Source: UBA6059 sp965227155 (GTDB lineage: Bacteria; Bacteroidota; Bacteroidia; Cytophagales; Cyclobacteriaceae). From it: 64,000 nt of DNA. The translations under genes were made by a program, and so were the position numbers. Positions within the stretch are counted from its first letter, which is position 1. Every line of letters starts with the position of its first letter. The notes below the pieces were generated by a model. The model worked only from the letters and a program-made list of their open reading frames with translations. It had not been told where the DNA came from and searched no databases. The DNA lies in NCBI GenBank assembly GCA_965227155.1, contig OZ245731.1, positions 3,906,001-3,970,000 on the forward strand, in the 5' to 3' direction. Below, in pieces: positions 9,224 through 18,920 of this stretch.

Positions 9224-9688
9224 ATGAAAAAAATCGATGAAACGCCCAAAACAGTTAATAAACTGTTTAGCATGGATTACCATATTGAGACATTGCTTGA
9301 AGCAGATCCCGGCAAAGTATGGGAACTGCTCACCAACAAGGACAAATTATTGCGCTGGGATTCGATGTTAGTTGAACTGAACGGCTCCATCGCACCACTT
9401 CAGAAAATCAAACTTAGAAGTAGGATGGATCCTTCCCGTTCATTTTCCCTTAAAATATCAGATTTTGTGTCGCCAAAGAAAATGGTTTGGGAAAGCGGTA
9501 TGTTGCCCTTCTTCAAAGGAGTGAGGACTTACCAATTGAATTCTGTTGAAAATGGTACGCATTTCATTATGCATGAAAAGTTTTCCGGTCTGATGCTCCC
9601 AATGATGCGCAAAATGTTACCGGATTGTGAGTTGCTGTTCGGAACTTATGTTAAAGATCTGAAGAAAGCTATTGCAGATGGAGTTTAG
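9224..9688 (+). CDS. SRPBCC (START/Bet v 1-like) domain protein
   Basis: A 154-aa cytosolic protein with no signal peptide. It shows the SRPBCC pattern: an early strand followed by ADPGKVWELLTNKDKLLRWDSM, a central curved sheet, and a long C-terminal helix (KMLPDCELLFGTYVKDLKKAI). Such folds bind hydrophobic ligands in a deep pocket. The specific ligand is unknown. It sits 10 bp after the PD40 gene and overlaps the next gene by 11 bp, so it belongs to the same transcript. Confidence 0.85.
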   Translation: MKKIDETPKTVNKLFSMDYHIETLLEADPGKVWELLTNKDKLLRWDSMLVELNGSIAPLQKIKLRSRMDPSRSFSLKISDFVSPKKMVWESGMLPFFKGVRTYQLNSVENGTHFIMHEKFSGLMLPMMRKMLPDCELLFGTYVKDLKKAIADGV

Positions 9689-10547
9689 AAAGGACAATAG
9701 GTCAGGAGTAGGATCGATAATACTATTAATTGCAATATTGCTCTACTCCTGTATATCGAATGAACCGAGTGTTCAACAAGAAGAGATCATTGGCCCATTT
9801 GATAAACTGGCAAAATCTGAAATAATGATTCTGGGGATTTTTCACTTTGGTCAGCAGGATCAATTCGATATTCAGAGTAAATCCGGTCAGGCTGCTATTC
9901 AGGAACTACTTGATAAGCTAAAAGAATTTAAGCCAACAAAAGTTGTCATTGAAAAAGAGGCAAAGCATGCCAGTCATTTCAATAAGCTTTACCAAAAATA
10001 CAAAGCCGGTACATTTTCTATTGACACGCTTTATAATGAGGTGTATCAGGTAGGCTTCAGGCTGGCTAATCAATTAAGTCATGATAGTATCTGGTTATTT
10101 GATGATCATCCACCATTTATTGGCAGTCTGGAGGGATTCACTTTTGATAGTTTACAGGCTTATGCTCAAGCAAAAGATTCAGGCTATTTTGATTTATATG
10201 AGGATAGAATAATGGAAACCTGGGATTCTATCAGTACAGTTCGAGATACTTTAGAACTCGTTGATTATGTGAGATTCCTTAACAGCCCAGAAATGCAGCG
10301 ATACAACATCCATCGCATGCATATGTATGAATATCGAATTGGTACAGGTGATAACTTTATAGGTTCTGATTGGCTTGGGAGATATTATCAAAGAAATCTG
10401 CGAATGCTGGCCAACATAATGAAATTCAATAATATAGGGGAAGACAGGATACTAGTTGTTGTTGGGAGTAACCATAAATGGATATTGGACCAGCTGATTT
10501 CAAATACACCGGAATTTGAATTAGCTCAACCTTCAAACTATTTTTAG
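9678..10547 (+). CDS. TraB/ChaN-like lipoprotein (DUF5694-type)
   Basis: ATG at 9678 was chosen; a TTG two codons earlier (9672) is also possible. The signal segment ends in LLYSC, a lipobox. The mature part has the sequence order of the TraB/ChaN/erythromycin-esterase-like superfamily: MILGIFHFGQQ near the start, KVVIEKEA about 45 residues later, and VVVGSNHKWIL near the end. The His and Glu residues would form the putative active site. It resembles the DUF5694 family, whose reaction is unknown. Coding overlap with the SRPBCC gene upstream and a 6-bp gap to the zincin gene downstream suggest joint expression. Confidence 0.75.
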   Translation: MEFRKDNRSGVGSIILLIAILLYSCISNEPSVQQEEIIGPFDKLAKSEIMILGIFHFGQQDQFDIQSKSGQAAIQELLDKLKEFKPTKVVIEKEAKHASHFNKLYQKYKAGTFSIDTLYNEVYQVGFRLANQLSHDSIWLFDDHPPFIGSLEGFTFDSLQAYAQAKDSGYFDLYEDRIMETWDSISTVRDTLELVDYVRFLNSPEMQRYNIHRMHMYEYRIGTGDNFIGSDWLGRYYQRNLRMLANIMKFNNIGEDRILVVVGSNHKWILDQLISNTPEFELAQPSNYF

Positions 10548-10553
10548 AATGCT

Positions 10554-11549
10554 ATGCGTTATCTAACCTTTGCTTTACTTTCAGTTAAATTGTTTTTTTC
10601 TACAGAAGTAAAAGCTCAATTTGAACATAAGTCTGTTGATACTACAAGCTATTATCAATTTGAGATTAACTATTGGTTTAATATGCATCATTTTTTATGG
10701 AATGAAGCATTTCTAAACCAGTATAGAGACAGCACTTTGCTGGATGGCACGTTATCAAAGGGAGAAAAGGAATTGTTGGAAAAATCAATTGCTTATTATG
10801 CTAATTTCCTGGTTGATAAAGATCTACGCTTTGATGATTACATGGCTGATTTCAAAGCATGGGTCACAACTACAAATGATACTAAGGAAGTACCTGAAGC
10901 ACATAAAATTCATTTTGAAGTACTAAAGGCGTTTAATGATATCTACAGCACTCATTTTTGGCCCAATCATAAAGAAGCCATCGAGCAGAACTATCAGGAG
11001 CATAAACAATTGATATTAGACCTGGAACAACCATTCTGGGATCAGATAACCACCATTACTGGTCATTACATTACAGATAAAGTAAAAGTGGATCTGGTTT
11101 ACAATGGTAAAATGACAGAGCGGAATCCCCGAAATTTGCCCTATACATCAATATTTCCTACCCATGTTGTGATGAATTATGCAGGTGAGTATGAAACTCC
11201 CGGCACCTGGATTGAGTTGCTCTTTCATGAATCTACGCATTCGCTTATTCTAACGAACAGTCATTTTGTGAGTGCTACCATCAATGATGTAGCAGAGATT
11301 ATGGGAGAAAGGCCGCCCCGTGGTTTATGGCATGCTTATCTCTTTTATTTTTCGGGGTATGTATGCCAACAATTACTTGTGGAGCAAGGGCTTAAATATC
11401 CCAAAACATACATGGAGCAATACGGTACATTTGGTTTTTACTATGATGCTTTGGATGAGCACTTGCCAAAATATCTGAACCGTGAAGCCACCTTAGCCGA
11501 AGTTTCCAAATCAATTATAGAAGCCATTTATGCCAAGTGGGAAGACTAG
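10554..11549 (+). CDS. Secreted HExxH zincin-like protein
   Basis: A 331-aa protein with a signal peptide (cleavage after KAQ, about residue 22). It carries FHESTHSLI, an HExxH zinc-binding motif with His225, Glu226 and His229. A plausible downstream ligand region is DVAEIMGE, about 20 residues later. The rest is mostly helical and has no recognised name. It may be a metallopeptidase of the periplasm or surface. The neighbours (lipoprotein, propeller, SRPBCC, TraB-like) give no substrate. It ends the run: the next start is 87 bp away and that product is cytosolic. Confidence 0.75.
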   Translation: MRYLTFALLSVKLFFSTEVKAQFEHKSVDTTSYYQFEINYWFNMHHFLWNEAFLNQYRDSTLLDGTLSKGEKELLEKSIAYYANFLVDKDLRFDDYMADFKAWVTTTNDTKEVPEAHKIHFEVLKAFNDIYSTHFWPNHKEAIEQNYQEHKQLILDLEQPFWDQITTITGHYITDKVKVDLVYNGKMTERNPRNLPYTSIFPTHVVMNYAGEYETPGTWIELLFHESTHSLILTNSHFVSATINDVAEIMGERPPRGLWHAYLFYFSGYVCQQLLVEQGLKYPKTYMEQYGTFGFYYDALDEHLPKYLNREATLAEVSKSIIEAIYAKWED

Positions 11550-11636
11550 TGATACGGCATTAAAATGAAGATTTATTTCCGCTTACTTAACCTCTGATAT
11601 TTCCTTTCATTGTATATTCGCCAGATTTTTTATTTC

Positions 11637-12266
11637 ATGGCGTTTTACACTGAAAGCCAGTGGGTTGACTGGGTTGATCAACTGGCAGACAAGGATTATG
11701 TGGTCGTAGATAATTTCCTTCCTCAGGAGCATTATAAAACGCTACGGTCATTCTTTTTGAGTAAGCTGGAAGAGAATGATTTTAATAAGGCCGGCATTGG
11801 TATGGCCGGGGAAGCCATTGTCAATAAAGCGATTAGAGGTGATTATACTTATTGGTTGGATCAGGCCAAAGATGTAGAGCTCGTTTATTTGTTTGAATTG
11901 CTCGACAGCATGAAAAACGATCTCAATCGATTTTGCTACCTGAGTCTCTCTGGTTATGAATTTCACCTTGCCCATTACCCGCAAGGCTCTTTTTATAAAA
12001 AGCACCTTGATCAATTCAAGGAAAGGAACAATCGAATAATCACATTTTTGCTTTACCTGAATGAGGGTTGGCAGAAAGGGGACGGAGGGGAGTTGAAAAT
12101 TCACCTCGAAAATGAGGAGCAAATTATTGAGCCACTGGCAAACAGGTGTATACTGTTCAAAAGTGATGCGCTCCCTCATGAAGTATTGCAAACCAACGTT
12201 AGCCGATACAGCCTAACCGGTTGGTTTACCCATTTACCATCTTCATTAGGTTACCTGCTTGGGTAG
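11637..12266 (+). CDS. 2OG-Fe(II) oxygenase, prolyl 4-hydroxylase-like
   Basis: ATG at 11637 (MAFYTESQW) is preferred over a TTG at 11610. The 209-aa protein has the double-stranded beta-helix of 2-oxoglutarate oxygenases. The iron ligands are His and Asp in KKHLDQF and a distal His in DALPHEVL. The 2OG-binding Arg is in SRYSLTGWF. The GGELKIH stretch between them is typical of prolyl hydroxylase/PKHD-type enzymes. It probably hydroxylates a protein or small molecule in the cytosol. The substrate is unknown. Confidence 0.88.
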   Translation: MAFYTESQWVDWVDQLADKDYVVVDNFLPQEHYKTLRSFFLSKLEENDFNKAGIGMAGEAIVNKAIRGDYTYWLDQAKDVELVYLFELLDSMKNDLNRFCYLSLSGYEFHLAHYPQGSFYKKHLDQFKERNNRIITFLLYLNEGWQKGDGGELKIHLENEEQIIEPLANRCILFKSDALPHEVLQTNVSRYSLTGWFTHLPSSLGYLLG

Positions 12267-12369
12267 TATCAATTTGTGAGTGATTTTTGGTAGAGGTCAG
12301 GATTGACAATATCTGAGTAGATAAATACAATCATATTTATTTAAACTTTGCAATCTCATTTGAGATCCC

Positions 12370-13698
12370 TTATTGTTCATATTTGATGATATCCCCGCCT
12401 TTCATCACAAATGATATGTTTCTCAATATGGAAATGTCTTCATCAGGTTTGCCTCTTACAGCTACCAGGTCTGCAAACTTTCCCTTGCTGATACTTCCAA
12501 TCTCATTCTCTTTCATCAACAATTGAGCATTGATGATAGTACCTGCAGCAATAGACTCTATTGGGGTCATGCCCAATTTAACCAGTTCTTCAAATTCCAG
12601 GTATGCAAAGCCTGGGGGAAAGCCGACATTATCCGACCCAACACCCATCTTCACACCACGCTTTACAGCTTTCCTTAGCATCGCCTTGATTGCTTGATCA
12701 AACCTGTGGTGCAAGGCAATTGACTTTGCCTGACTTGGACTGTTTTGCTGGACGATGAAAGCCCCTACAGCCATGGTTGGCACCAGGTAAACATCATGCT
12801 CGACCAACAGGTCTATTGCCTCATCATCCAGAAAAGAGCCATGCTCAATGGATCGCGCACCAGCACGAATCGCCATTTTGATTCCTTCAGTAGCATGTGC
12901 ATGAGCCATCACTGGTACGTTTCTATTGTTGGCTTCTTCAATAGCAACCCGTAGTTCCTCCTCACTGAAGTGTACATTTTGTGGGTTATCACCAGCTGAC
13001 ATAAATGCACCGGTAACCAAAAGTTTAATCCAATCACTACCATATTTTAGCTCTTGCCTCACGGCTTTGCGTATCTCATCCGGCCCATCCACAATAAGCC
13101 CGTCAGCTGTAACATCCTGCTCCGGTGCTAAAAAATTAATATCTCCACCTCCACCAGTTACTGACAAATAATGACCAGCTCCATAAATTCTTGGCCCTTG
13201 AAACAGCCCGTCGTTGATGGCATCTCTAATATCAAAATGCGCATAATGCACATCAGCATCTCCGGCTATCCGCAGGGTTGTCCACCCTTCTTGCAGCCAC
13301 TGCTGTACAACATGTAGGCCTTTCAATGCTTTGCCGGCAGAGGAATAGCTCATATGGGTGAGCTGGTAATTGTCTCCAAAGATCAGGGGATGTACGTGAG
13401 CGTCGATCAGTCCCGGTAGTAGTGTGTATTCTGTAAGATCAATGATGGTATCTGCCTTTGACAGTAATTCCCGTCCACCTACTTCTACTATTAATTCCTC
13501 TTGTACTAGAATGACTTTATCATTCAGTACAGATTTATTCTCTACATCCAACATTCGGCTAGATTGAATCGCTGTGATAGGCTGAGCTGTTGCAGCATAA
13601 TTGCTTAAAATGATTAGAAGGATTATGAAATAGATTGATTGTTGATTGGGAAGGGTTAGCCTATTTTGCCTGCCAGGAGAGAATTTAAACTGTTGCAT
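12370..13698 (-). CDS. Exported amidohydrolase (imidazolonepropionase-like)
   Basis: A metal-dependent hydrolase of the amidohydrolase superfamily. It has PGLIDAHVHP (metal ligands HxH), the likely carboxylated Lys in DWIKLLVTG, His in MAHAHATEG and SIEHGSF, and Asp in GVGSDN. The C-terminal beta-sandwich shows GSISKGKFADLVAV. A hydrophobic export segment (IYFIILLIILSNYAATAQ) precedes the enzyme. The frame is open from 13734; 13698 gives a shorter, more normal n-region. Family members include Xaa-Pro dipeptidases and related enzymes, so the substrate stays open. A second exported amidohydrolase occurs at 31405. Confidence 0.88.
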   Translation of the reverse strand: MQQFKFSPGRQNRLTLPNQQSIYFIILLIILSNYAATAQPITAIQSSRMLDVENKSVLNDKVILVQEELIVEVGGRELLSKADTIIDLTEYTLLPGLIDAHVHPLIFGDNYQLTHMSYSSAGKALKGLHVVQQWLQEGWTTLRIAGDADVHYAHFDIRDAINDGLFQGPRIYGAGHYLSVTGGGGDINFLAPEQDVTADGLIVDGPDEIRKAVRQELKYGSDWIKLLVTGAFMSAGDNPQNVHFSEEELRVAIEEANNRNVPVMAHAHATEGIKMAIRAGARSIEHGSFLDDEAIDLLVEHDVYLVPTMAVGAFIVQQNSPSQAKSIALHHRFDQAIKAMLRKAVKRGVKMGVGSDNVGFPPGFAYLEFEELVKLGMTPIESIAAGTIINAQLLMKENEIGSISKGKFADLVAVRGKPDEDISILRNISFVMKGGDIIKYEQ

Positions 13699-13921
13699 GT
13701 GACTGACTAAACAGGAAAAATATGTTTCATTCATTCCACAATCTATTGAAAATGTGTAAAAGACTCAACAATGCCCTCTTTCCCTATTTTTTTGATTCAA
13801 AGTCAAAAACCCTTCTATATCCATTTTACGGATAGTTTAGGTGTAGCATCATGCGGTACAGTGTAATGGCATAGTTTTCTAGCTCTATTGAACAATTGAA
13901 AATTAAAAGAAAGGAGTAAAA

Positions 13922-14611
13922 ATGAAATTCGAAATGATTCGAAAAACGATGTTTTCCATAATCGCAGTACTAATTGCTTCAATGCCGAACATGGCTCAGG
14001 ATAATGACATGAGCTACAGAGATCTTGAAGATCGACAGGATGATATTGAGGCATTGTATATTGATGTATTTGATATATTGGAGACATACCCAGAGGTAAC
14101 TTATACTTATGTCTATGAAGATGGAGAGGTAGTAGATGTAGATATTGAAGGTATGATAGCACCGAAAGATGCTAACAGATTATCGCTTTACCTCATTGAT
14201 CTCAAAAATACGCAGCAGGAAATATTTGCCGCTGCCAATAGGATGGGCATCTATTATGCTACAGAGACTTCACCAGAGCCTATGATGAATAACACTGCAT
14301 TTTATAACTACATCCATGATAATTTAGATTATCCTGAAATTGCTGAGGATGCTGGTGTCACAGGTACTGTATTTGTGAAGTTTGTAGTAGATGAAGCTGG
14401 TGATATTACATACGCCACCACATCTGAGAAAATTGATGCTAATTCAACAAGGGTAATCAATGCTATGAAATCAGCTGCTGTGGATGCTGTAAAAGCTACT
14501 TCAGGCAAATGGAAACCCGCAGAGATTGCAGGTGTACCGGTGCCCCATTATGTAGTGCTACCCGTGCAGTATGAATTAGACGATCCCATTACAAGATCGA
14601 TGGTATTCTAG
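13922..14611 (+). CDS. TonB C-terminal domain protein with signal peptide
   Basis: A 229-aa exported protein (signal peptide to about residue 25). An acidic middle region (about 30-115) precedes a TonB_C domain, with YIHDNLDYPEIAEDAGVTG, VKFVVDEAGDI and VPVPHYVVLPVQYEL. Unlike true TonB it has no long proline-rich spacer, so it may not energise receptors. In Bacteroidota such domains also occur in exported proteins of unknown role. An AAAGGAG Shine-Dalgarno site about 7 bp before the ATG is unusually good for this phylum. A terminator follows at 14641. Confidence 0.85.
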   Translation: MKFEMIRKTMFSIIAVLIASMPNMAQDNDMSYRDLEDRQDDIEALYIDVFDILETYPEVTYTYVYEDGEVVDVDIEGMIAPKDANRLSLYLIDLKNTQQEIFAAANRMGIYYATETSPEPMMNNTAFYNYIHDNLDYPEIAEDAGVTGTVFVKFVVDEAGDITYATTSEKIDANSTRVINAMKSAAVDAVKATSGKWKPAEIAGVPVPHYVVLPVQYELDDPITRSMVF

Positions 14612-14640
14612 AAAGTATTTTAAGATTGAATGTTAATCGA

Positions 14641-14671
14641 AAAGCAATCCTTATTGGGGTTGCTTTTTTTG
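14641..14671 (+). terminator. Intrinsic terminator of the TonB-C gene
   Basis: AAGCAATCC (14642-14650) pairs with GGGTTGCTT (14656-14664, one G-U pair) around a 5-nt loop, followed by a run of T to 14670. Confidence 0.85.
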
Positions 14672-14708
14672 TTTTGAAGTCATTTTTCCCGAATACATTA
14701 TGGTTGGG

Positions 14709-15581
14709 TTACCCTTTCATAAATAGGTTTTTGTTCCTGATTATAAACTCCTTCAAAGTGGTTGGCTGATTGCCGGTTAGGTGCTGAAAATTATCATTTT
14801 TCTTTGGTGGGTCTTGTAATCGTGGCAGGAAATGAAGGGCCGTCATCACCAATGCAAGACCATTGGATAAGCCATCTCTTCTTTTTTCAAAGTAGAAGCT
14901 AATCGGGTTAATATTCCTAAACTGATAAGACTTATTAGTGACCTCATTGATGGTTGTCAAAGCATCATTAAAAGACATATTTTCCTGGCCGGTCAATTCA
15001 ATAGCTGAATTTTTATAGCGGTCAAAATTTATGATAAGTCGTGCAATTGCTTCCCCTATATTATCTGCATCTATCCAATTGAAGTGGGCATCTCCGGCAG
15101 GTAGTGTAATCCTGTTTTTGGACAGCAGTTCAGGTAGTAATGTGGTGGTAAGGTTTTGCATGAAATAGCTGGGCCTGACAAATAAATAGTCGAAACCAGA
15201 GGATTTGATCAGTCGCTCGATTTTATTATGAGGAATTACCTTGTGCTTTTCTGCTCCTTGGACAGACAGAAAAACAATTTTCTGGATATTAGAGGATCTG
15301 GCAGCTGCGAGCAGAGGCTTGAAGTATTTTTGAACATCTGAAATGTGAGGGGGCCTCAAGAGAAATAATATGTCTACCTCTTTCAATGCTGATTTAAAGG
15401 TTTCAGGATTTTCAAAATCAAATGCACAGAAAGAGAGGTTTGAGGAAGAGTTAAAAATTGATTTAGATTTTTCCGGGGTTCGAATGGCCGCACACACTTC
15501 CAATTCGGGGTAATTCAGTAAATACCTGATGAGAGGCTTTCCAACATTTCCTGTAGCTCCTGTAATTAGGACTTTTTTCAT
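14709..15581 (-). CDS. NmrA-like NAD(P)-binding protein
   Basis: A 290-aa Rossmann protein of the atypical SDR family. It begins with KKVLITGATGNVGKPLIRYL, the GxxGxxG dinucleotide-binding loop. It continues with AAIRTPEKSK and has the NmrA/QOR2-type stretches FVRPSYFMQNL and HFNWIDADNIGEAIARL. The catalytic YxxxK of classical SDRs is not obvious, so it could be a redox sensor or an NAD(P)H-dependent reductase. It stands alone, with gaps on both sides. Confidence 0.88.
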   Translation of the reverse strand: MKKVLITGATGNVGKPLIRYLLNYPELEVCAAIRTPEKSKSIFNSSSNLSFCAFDFENPETFKSALKEVDILFLLRPPHISDVQKYFKPLLAAARSSNIQKIVFLSVQGAEKHKVIPHNKIERLIKSSGFDYLFVRPSYFMQNLTTTLLPELLSKNRITLPAGDAHFNWIDADNIGEAIARLIINFDRYKNSAIELTGQENMSFNDALTTINEVTNKSYQFRNINPISFYFEKRRDGLSNGLALVMTALHFLPRLQDPPKKNDNFQHLTGNQPTTLKEFIIRNKNLFMKG

Positions 15582-15664
15582 TTTTCATAAAATTGCTTTG
15601 AGGGATAATGGTTCCTTGCATCAGGCTTACAATGAAAACTTCTAAGCCGATCTTTTCATTATTT

Positions 15665-16261
15665 TTACTCTTTTTGGTTTATCTCATACCCTATATCACT
15701 CAGCTCTTCTGCTGACATTTCAACTACATAAACTTCCATAGGTATGTCCGATAAAGGTTTATCTAATGAATCTGTTTCAACTGTAGCAATGGCATCAAGT
15801 ACATCAAAGCCTTTGATCATTTGCCCAAAGATCATGTAGTTACCATCCAGGCGAGGGATGCCATCTTTGTCATGTACTACATAAAGCTGGCAAACTGCGG
15901 ATAGCTTTTCGGGGTTATTGTCCCGGCCGGCACCCAAAGCGCCATAAATATGCTTAATGCTATCGTTAAACTCCGGCTCCAGCAGGTATGGTGAATCAGC
16001 AAAACCCTCGGGAGTATCCGGGCAGCCCCCTTGTATAACAAAGCCTTCTATGACACGATTGAAGGTGTAATCATGCCAGTATTTTTCACTGGCCAGCTTG
16101 ATGAAGCTTTCCTTGTGCCCTGGTGTTTCATCGTAAAGCCAAAAAAGCATTTCGCCTTGCGGAGTTTTGATTTGGCCAATCGGATAGGTTGCTTTCTGCT
16201 GCTCTGGCGTGGTGCAGGAGAAAATGATGGCGGTTAAAAATGGATAGATCAGGTTTTTCAT
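15665..16261 (-). CDS. Cyclophilin-type peptidyl-prolyl isomerase lipoprotein
   Basis: The start at 16261 gives a signal peptide with lipobox IIFSC (MKNLIYPFLTAIIFSC). The cyclophilin domain contains YTFNRVIEGFVIQGGCP, GALGAGRDNNPEKLSAVCQLYVV and NYMIFGQMIKGFDVLDAIATV. The FNRVI..GFVIQGG motif is the conserved core, including the catalytic Arg. It would catalyse cis-trans isomerisation of X-Pro bonds during folding of exported proteins, anchored by lipid in the envelope. A terminator of the upstream receptor gene separates it from the next minus-strand gene. Confidence 0.92.
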   Translation of the reverse strand: MKNLIYPFLTAIIFSCTTPEQQKATYPIGQIKTPQGEMLFWLYDETPGHKESFIKLASEKYWHDYTFNRVIEGFVIQGGCPDTPEGFADSPYLLEPEFNDSIKHIYGALGAGRDNNPEKLSAVCQLYVVHDKDGIPRLDGNYMIFGQMIKGFDVLDAIATVETDSLDKPLSDIPMEVYVVEMSAEELSDIGYEINQKE

Positions 16262-16295
16262 AGTTTCTAAATAACCTGCAAAAGTCCATTTAAAC

Positions 16296-16329
16296 AAAAA
16301 TAACGACCCAAAAATGAGTCGTTATTTTT
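16296..16329 (-). terminator. Intrinsic terminator of the TonB-dependent receptor gene
   Basis: A perfect 12-bp stem: 16296-16307 is the reverse complement of 16318-16329, around a 10-nt loop. Both ends are A/T runs, so it can act in either direction. It lies directly after the receptor stop codon at 16348 on the minus strand. Confidence 0.85.
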
Positions 16330-16347
16330 ATAATATTACACAGCCTC

Positions 16348-18762
16348 TTAAAATTGTATCCTGTATAAAATATCCGGGAAAAAGCCGATTTGATCTACTG
16401 TGTTGATCATATCCGTTACCGTATTGTATCTTCTCACAAAGTCATTTTGCCTGTTGGTGATATTTTGCAAGTCTACAAAAAACTGGTGGGTAACCTTACC
16501 TTTATTAATTCTCACACCAAACTTCACATCCCAGCGGAAATAGTCATCCAGGGTAGTAGAAAAAGCCTGATTTTCGAATAATACCTCACGGCCACCATTA
16601 GCTCGGGTAGCATCTAAATCAATGGGGGTAAAAGGTCGCCCACCTGCAGTTGTCAATCTTGTATCAAATGTCCATGCATTTTGGTTGTTTCTACCCCACA
16701 GCCATTCTTTTCCGGCCAGGAAGTTGAATACATAATTGTTGTTGAAGGCTGTACTTCGCTCAATACCATCGCTGCCTTCATAGGTAGACTCATACAGCGA
16801 GGTAGTCATTAGCATGTAATAGCCTTTGCTGAAAAATTTCTCCAGTGTCATTTCTACCCCATAATTGGTTCCTGTGCCCTCATTGACCAATGATCCGCGT
16901 TCTGTGAACACAAAATCGGCACCTTCATTAAGTATGCTGTAGCTACTTGGAGTGGATTCCACTGGAATATCATAGAGGCTTTGGTAATAGGTTTCCACTT
17001 TGAGGCGCCAGTCACTACCAAATGATTGATCATAAGCCAGCACATAATGGTTACTTCTGCTGAAATCAAGGTCTCTGTTGGTCTGCTCAAAGACTCCCGG
17101 GGCAATTTCCTCTTCAAAGAAAAGTATAGGAGCAGGGGTAATCTGCGCATGGTTACCATAAGCCAGGCTAAATCTGCTGCTGGGGCCAGCCTGCCAGCTT
17201 ACCGCCATCCTGGGCTCCAAAGAGACTTGCCCGTTGATATCAAAATACTGGCTGTGGGCTCCAAATGTTGTAGATAATTTATCGCTAAACTTATACTCTG
17301 CCTGTGCATAAACCTGGCTTAGATTGTAGGTTTCATTCATGCCGGTAACAGGTATAAAAAAGTCAGGTATACCGTCTCCATCAGTATCAGGAATGCCTAC
17401 CCGGCTATCCCGGTCTTCGGTTTGGAAATTCGGCACGTAGATCTCATGCAGGAAACCGGCCTTCATATTCCATCGAGCATTAAACTTTTTGGTCAGTTCA
17501 CTGGAAAAAGTGTAGCGGTTTTCCATATTGTCTGAGTTGGTAGCTCTGTATTTGGCAATTTTATTACCGGATTCATCTCTTATATAATTGTCCTGCTCAA
17601 ACTCATTGCCATTGAGAGAGGTGCCGATTTTGTTTTTCAGGAATGTGGTTTTATTCAGACGCAGAGTATGGTTTACACCAAAGAGTCCCAGCTGGTTGGA
17701 GACATAAGAGTCTACATTAGGATCAGCAAACAAATCATTTTCATCTATCTCATCGCCCAAAAAGTCTATGCTACTTAGGCCGCCTAACCCGAAAAACTCA
17801 AACCTGCCAAGCTTTGTCTCACCCAGGTTAATCTTGAAGGAGAAGTCCTGGTAATAAGGAATAGCACTGGTGCCGGTAGCAGCAATGGCTGCTATGCCGT
17901 ACCTATAGCTTGCTAAAAAGGAGCCTCCATTCTTTTGGTTGAGTGGTCCTTCCGCTAGAAATTCCAGGCCATTGAAGCCCATCTGTCCGGTAAATTCATG
18001 CTTGTCGGGATTACCGGTGCGGTAGTTGACATCAAATACGGCAGCATTGGCATTGCCATATTCTGCAGGGAAAGCACCGGTGATAAAATCGGAGGTTCTC
18101 AGCAAATTTGTGTTTAAAGCATTTACCGGACCACCGGTGGTGCCTAAGGTGGCAAAGTGGTTGGTGGTAGACACAGGTATGCCTTCCACTCGCCAGAGCA
18201 GGCCGGTAGGGGAGTTGCCACGCACGACAATATCATTACGGGAATCATCGGGTGCGCTTACACCGGCAAATGAAGTGGCCAGGCGTGCTACATCATTACG
18301 GCCTCCGGAAAATCGCAGAACCTCTTCAAGACTGTAGGTTCGTGCACTTACCTTCGCCAGTTCGTTGATGGGCATGTCTTTATTCGCCTCACCCGTAATA
18401 ACTATAGCTTCCAGGGCTTCTACAGATTCTTCCAGGCTCACATCCAGTACCACTTCTTTGGCAGCATTTACCAGGATATTGGGTAGAGTTATGGTTTTAT
18501 AACCTACATATTGCACAATAAATGCCTGCCGGCCTATTGGCACATTTTCGATTCTAAAATTACCGTCCAGGTCTGTAGTTGTGCCAATTACAGGATCGGA
18601 ATCCAGTAACATTATTGTAGCCCCGATCAATGGATATTGAGCCTCTGCATCTACAACTTTACCTTTTACAGTCTGTACCTGCGCTTGTGCAAGGCTTACA
18701 AAGGCGATCATGATGCCCAATAGGATTAAGAAGATTTGGATGATTTGTTTTTGTCGTTTCAT
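16348..18762 (-). CDS. TonB-dependent receptor with N-terminal carboxypeptidase-regulatory-like domain
   Basis: ATG at 18762 (MKRQKQIIQ) gives the signal peptide; an in-frame ATG lies 15 codons earlier. The mature protein (about 804 aa in total) starts with a CarboxypepD_reg-like domain (VKGKVVDAEAQYPLIGATIML). The plug domain follows (EAIVITGEAN, DIVVRGNSPTGLLWRVEG, FPAEYGNANAAVFDVNYRTG), then an outer-membrane beta-barrel ending in the aromatic terminal strand of ILYRIQF. It imports a substrate with TonB energy. No SusD partner is adjacent, so a polysaccharide-utilisation locus is not supported. Divergent LytS/LytTR genes and direct repeats upstream suggest that they regulate it. Confidence 0.93.
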   Translation of the reverse strand: MKRQKQIIQIFLILLGIMIAFVSLAQAQVQTVKGKVVDAEAQYPLIGATIMLLDSDPVIGTTTDLDGNFRIENVPIGRQAFIVQYVGYKTITLPNILVNAAKEVVLDVSLEESVEALEAIVITGEANKDMPINELAKVSARTYSLEEVLRFSGGRNDVARLATSFAGVSAPDDSRNDIVVRGNSPTGLLWRVEGIPVSTTNHFATLGTTGGPVNALNTNLLRTSDFITGAFPAEYGNANAAVFDVNYRTGNPDKHEFTGQMGFNGLEFLAEGPLNQKNGGSFLASYRYGIAAIAATGTSAIPYYQDFSFKINLGETKLGRFEFFGLGGLSSIDFLGDEIDENDLFADPNVDSYVSNQLGLFGVNHTLRLNKTTFLKNKIGTSLNGNEFEQDNYIRDESGNKIAKYRATNSDNMENRYTFSSELTKKFNARWNMKAGFLHEIYVPNFQTEDRDSRVGIPDTDGDGIPDFFIPVTGMNETYNLSQVYAQAEYKFSDKLSTTFGAHSQYFDINGQVSLEPRMAVSWQAGPSSRFSLAYGNHAQITPAPILFFEEEIAPGVFEQTNRDLDFSRSNHYVLAYDQSFGSDWRLKVETYYQSLYDIPVESTPSSYSILNEGADFVFTERGSLVNEGTGTNYGVEMTLEKFFSKGYYMLMTTSLYESTYEGSDGIERSTAFNNNYVFNFLAGKEWLWGRNNQNAWTFDTRLTTAGGRPFTPIDLDATRANGGREVLFENQAFSTTLDDYFRWDVKFGVRINKGKVTHQFFVDLQNITNRQNDFVRRYNTVTDMINTVDQIGFFPDILYRIQF

Positions 18763-18920
18763 TTTAGTCGCGTTGAATTCTGATTCGAATGTACGCGTGA
18801 TGTGCACTGTGAACTATTGTAATGATAATGAGCCGGGAAAAGCATTGCCTGAACCGGTACTGCGGATACCTGAAATGGAAATTTGTTTTAATCAACAGGC
18901 ATTATCGATTCAACATATTT

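Noticed and set aside
16348..18762. Polysaccharide utilisation locus around the TonB-dependent receptor
   Set aside because: No SusD-like lipoprotein or glycoside hydrolase gene lies nearby; the neighbours are a cyclophilin lipoprotein and a two-component system.
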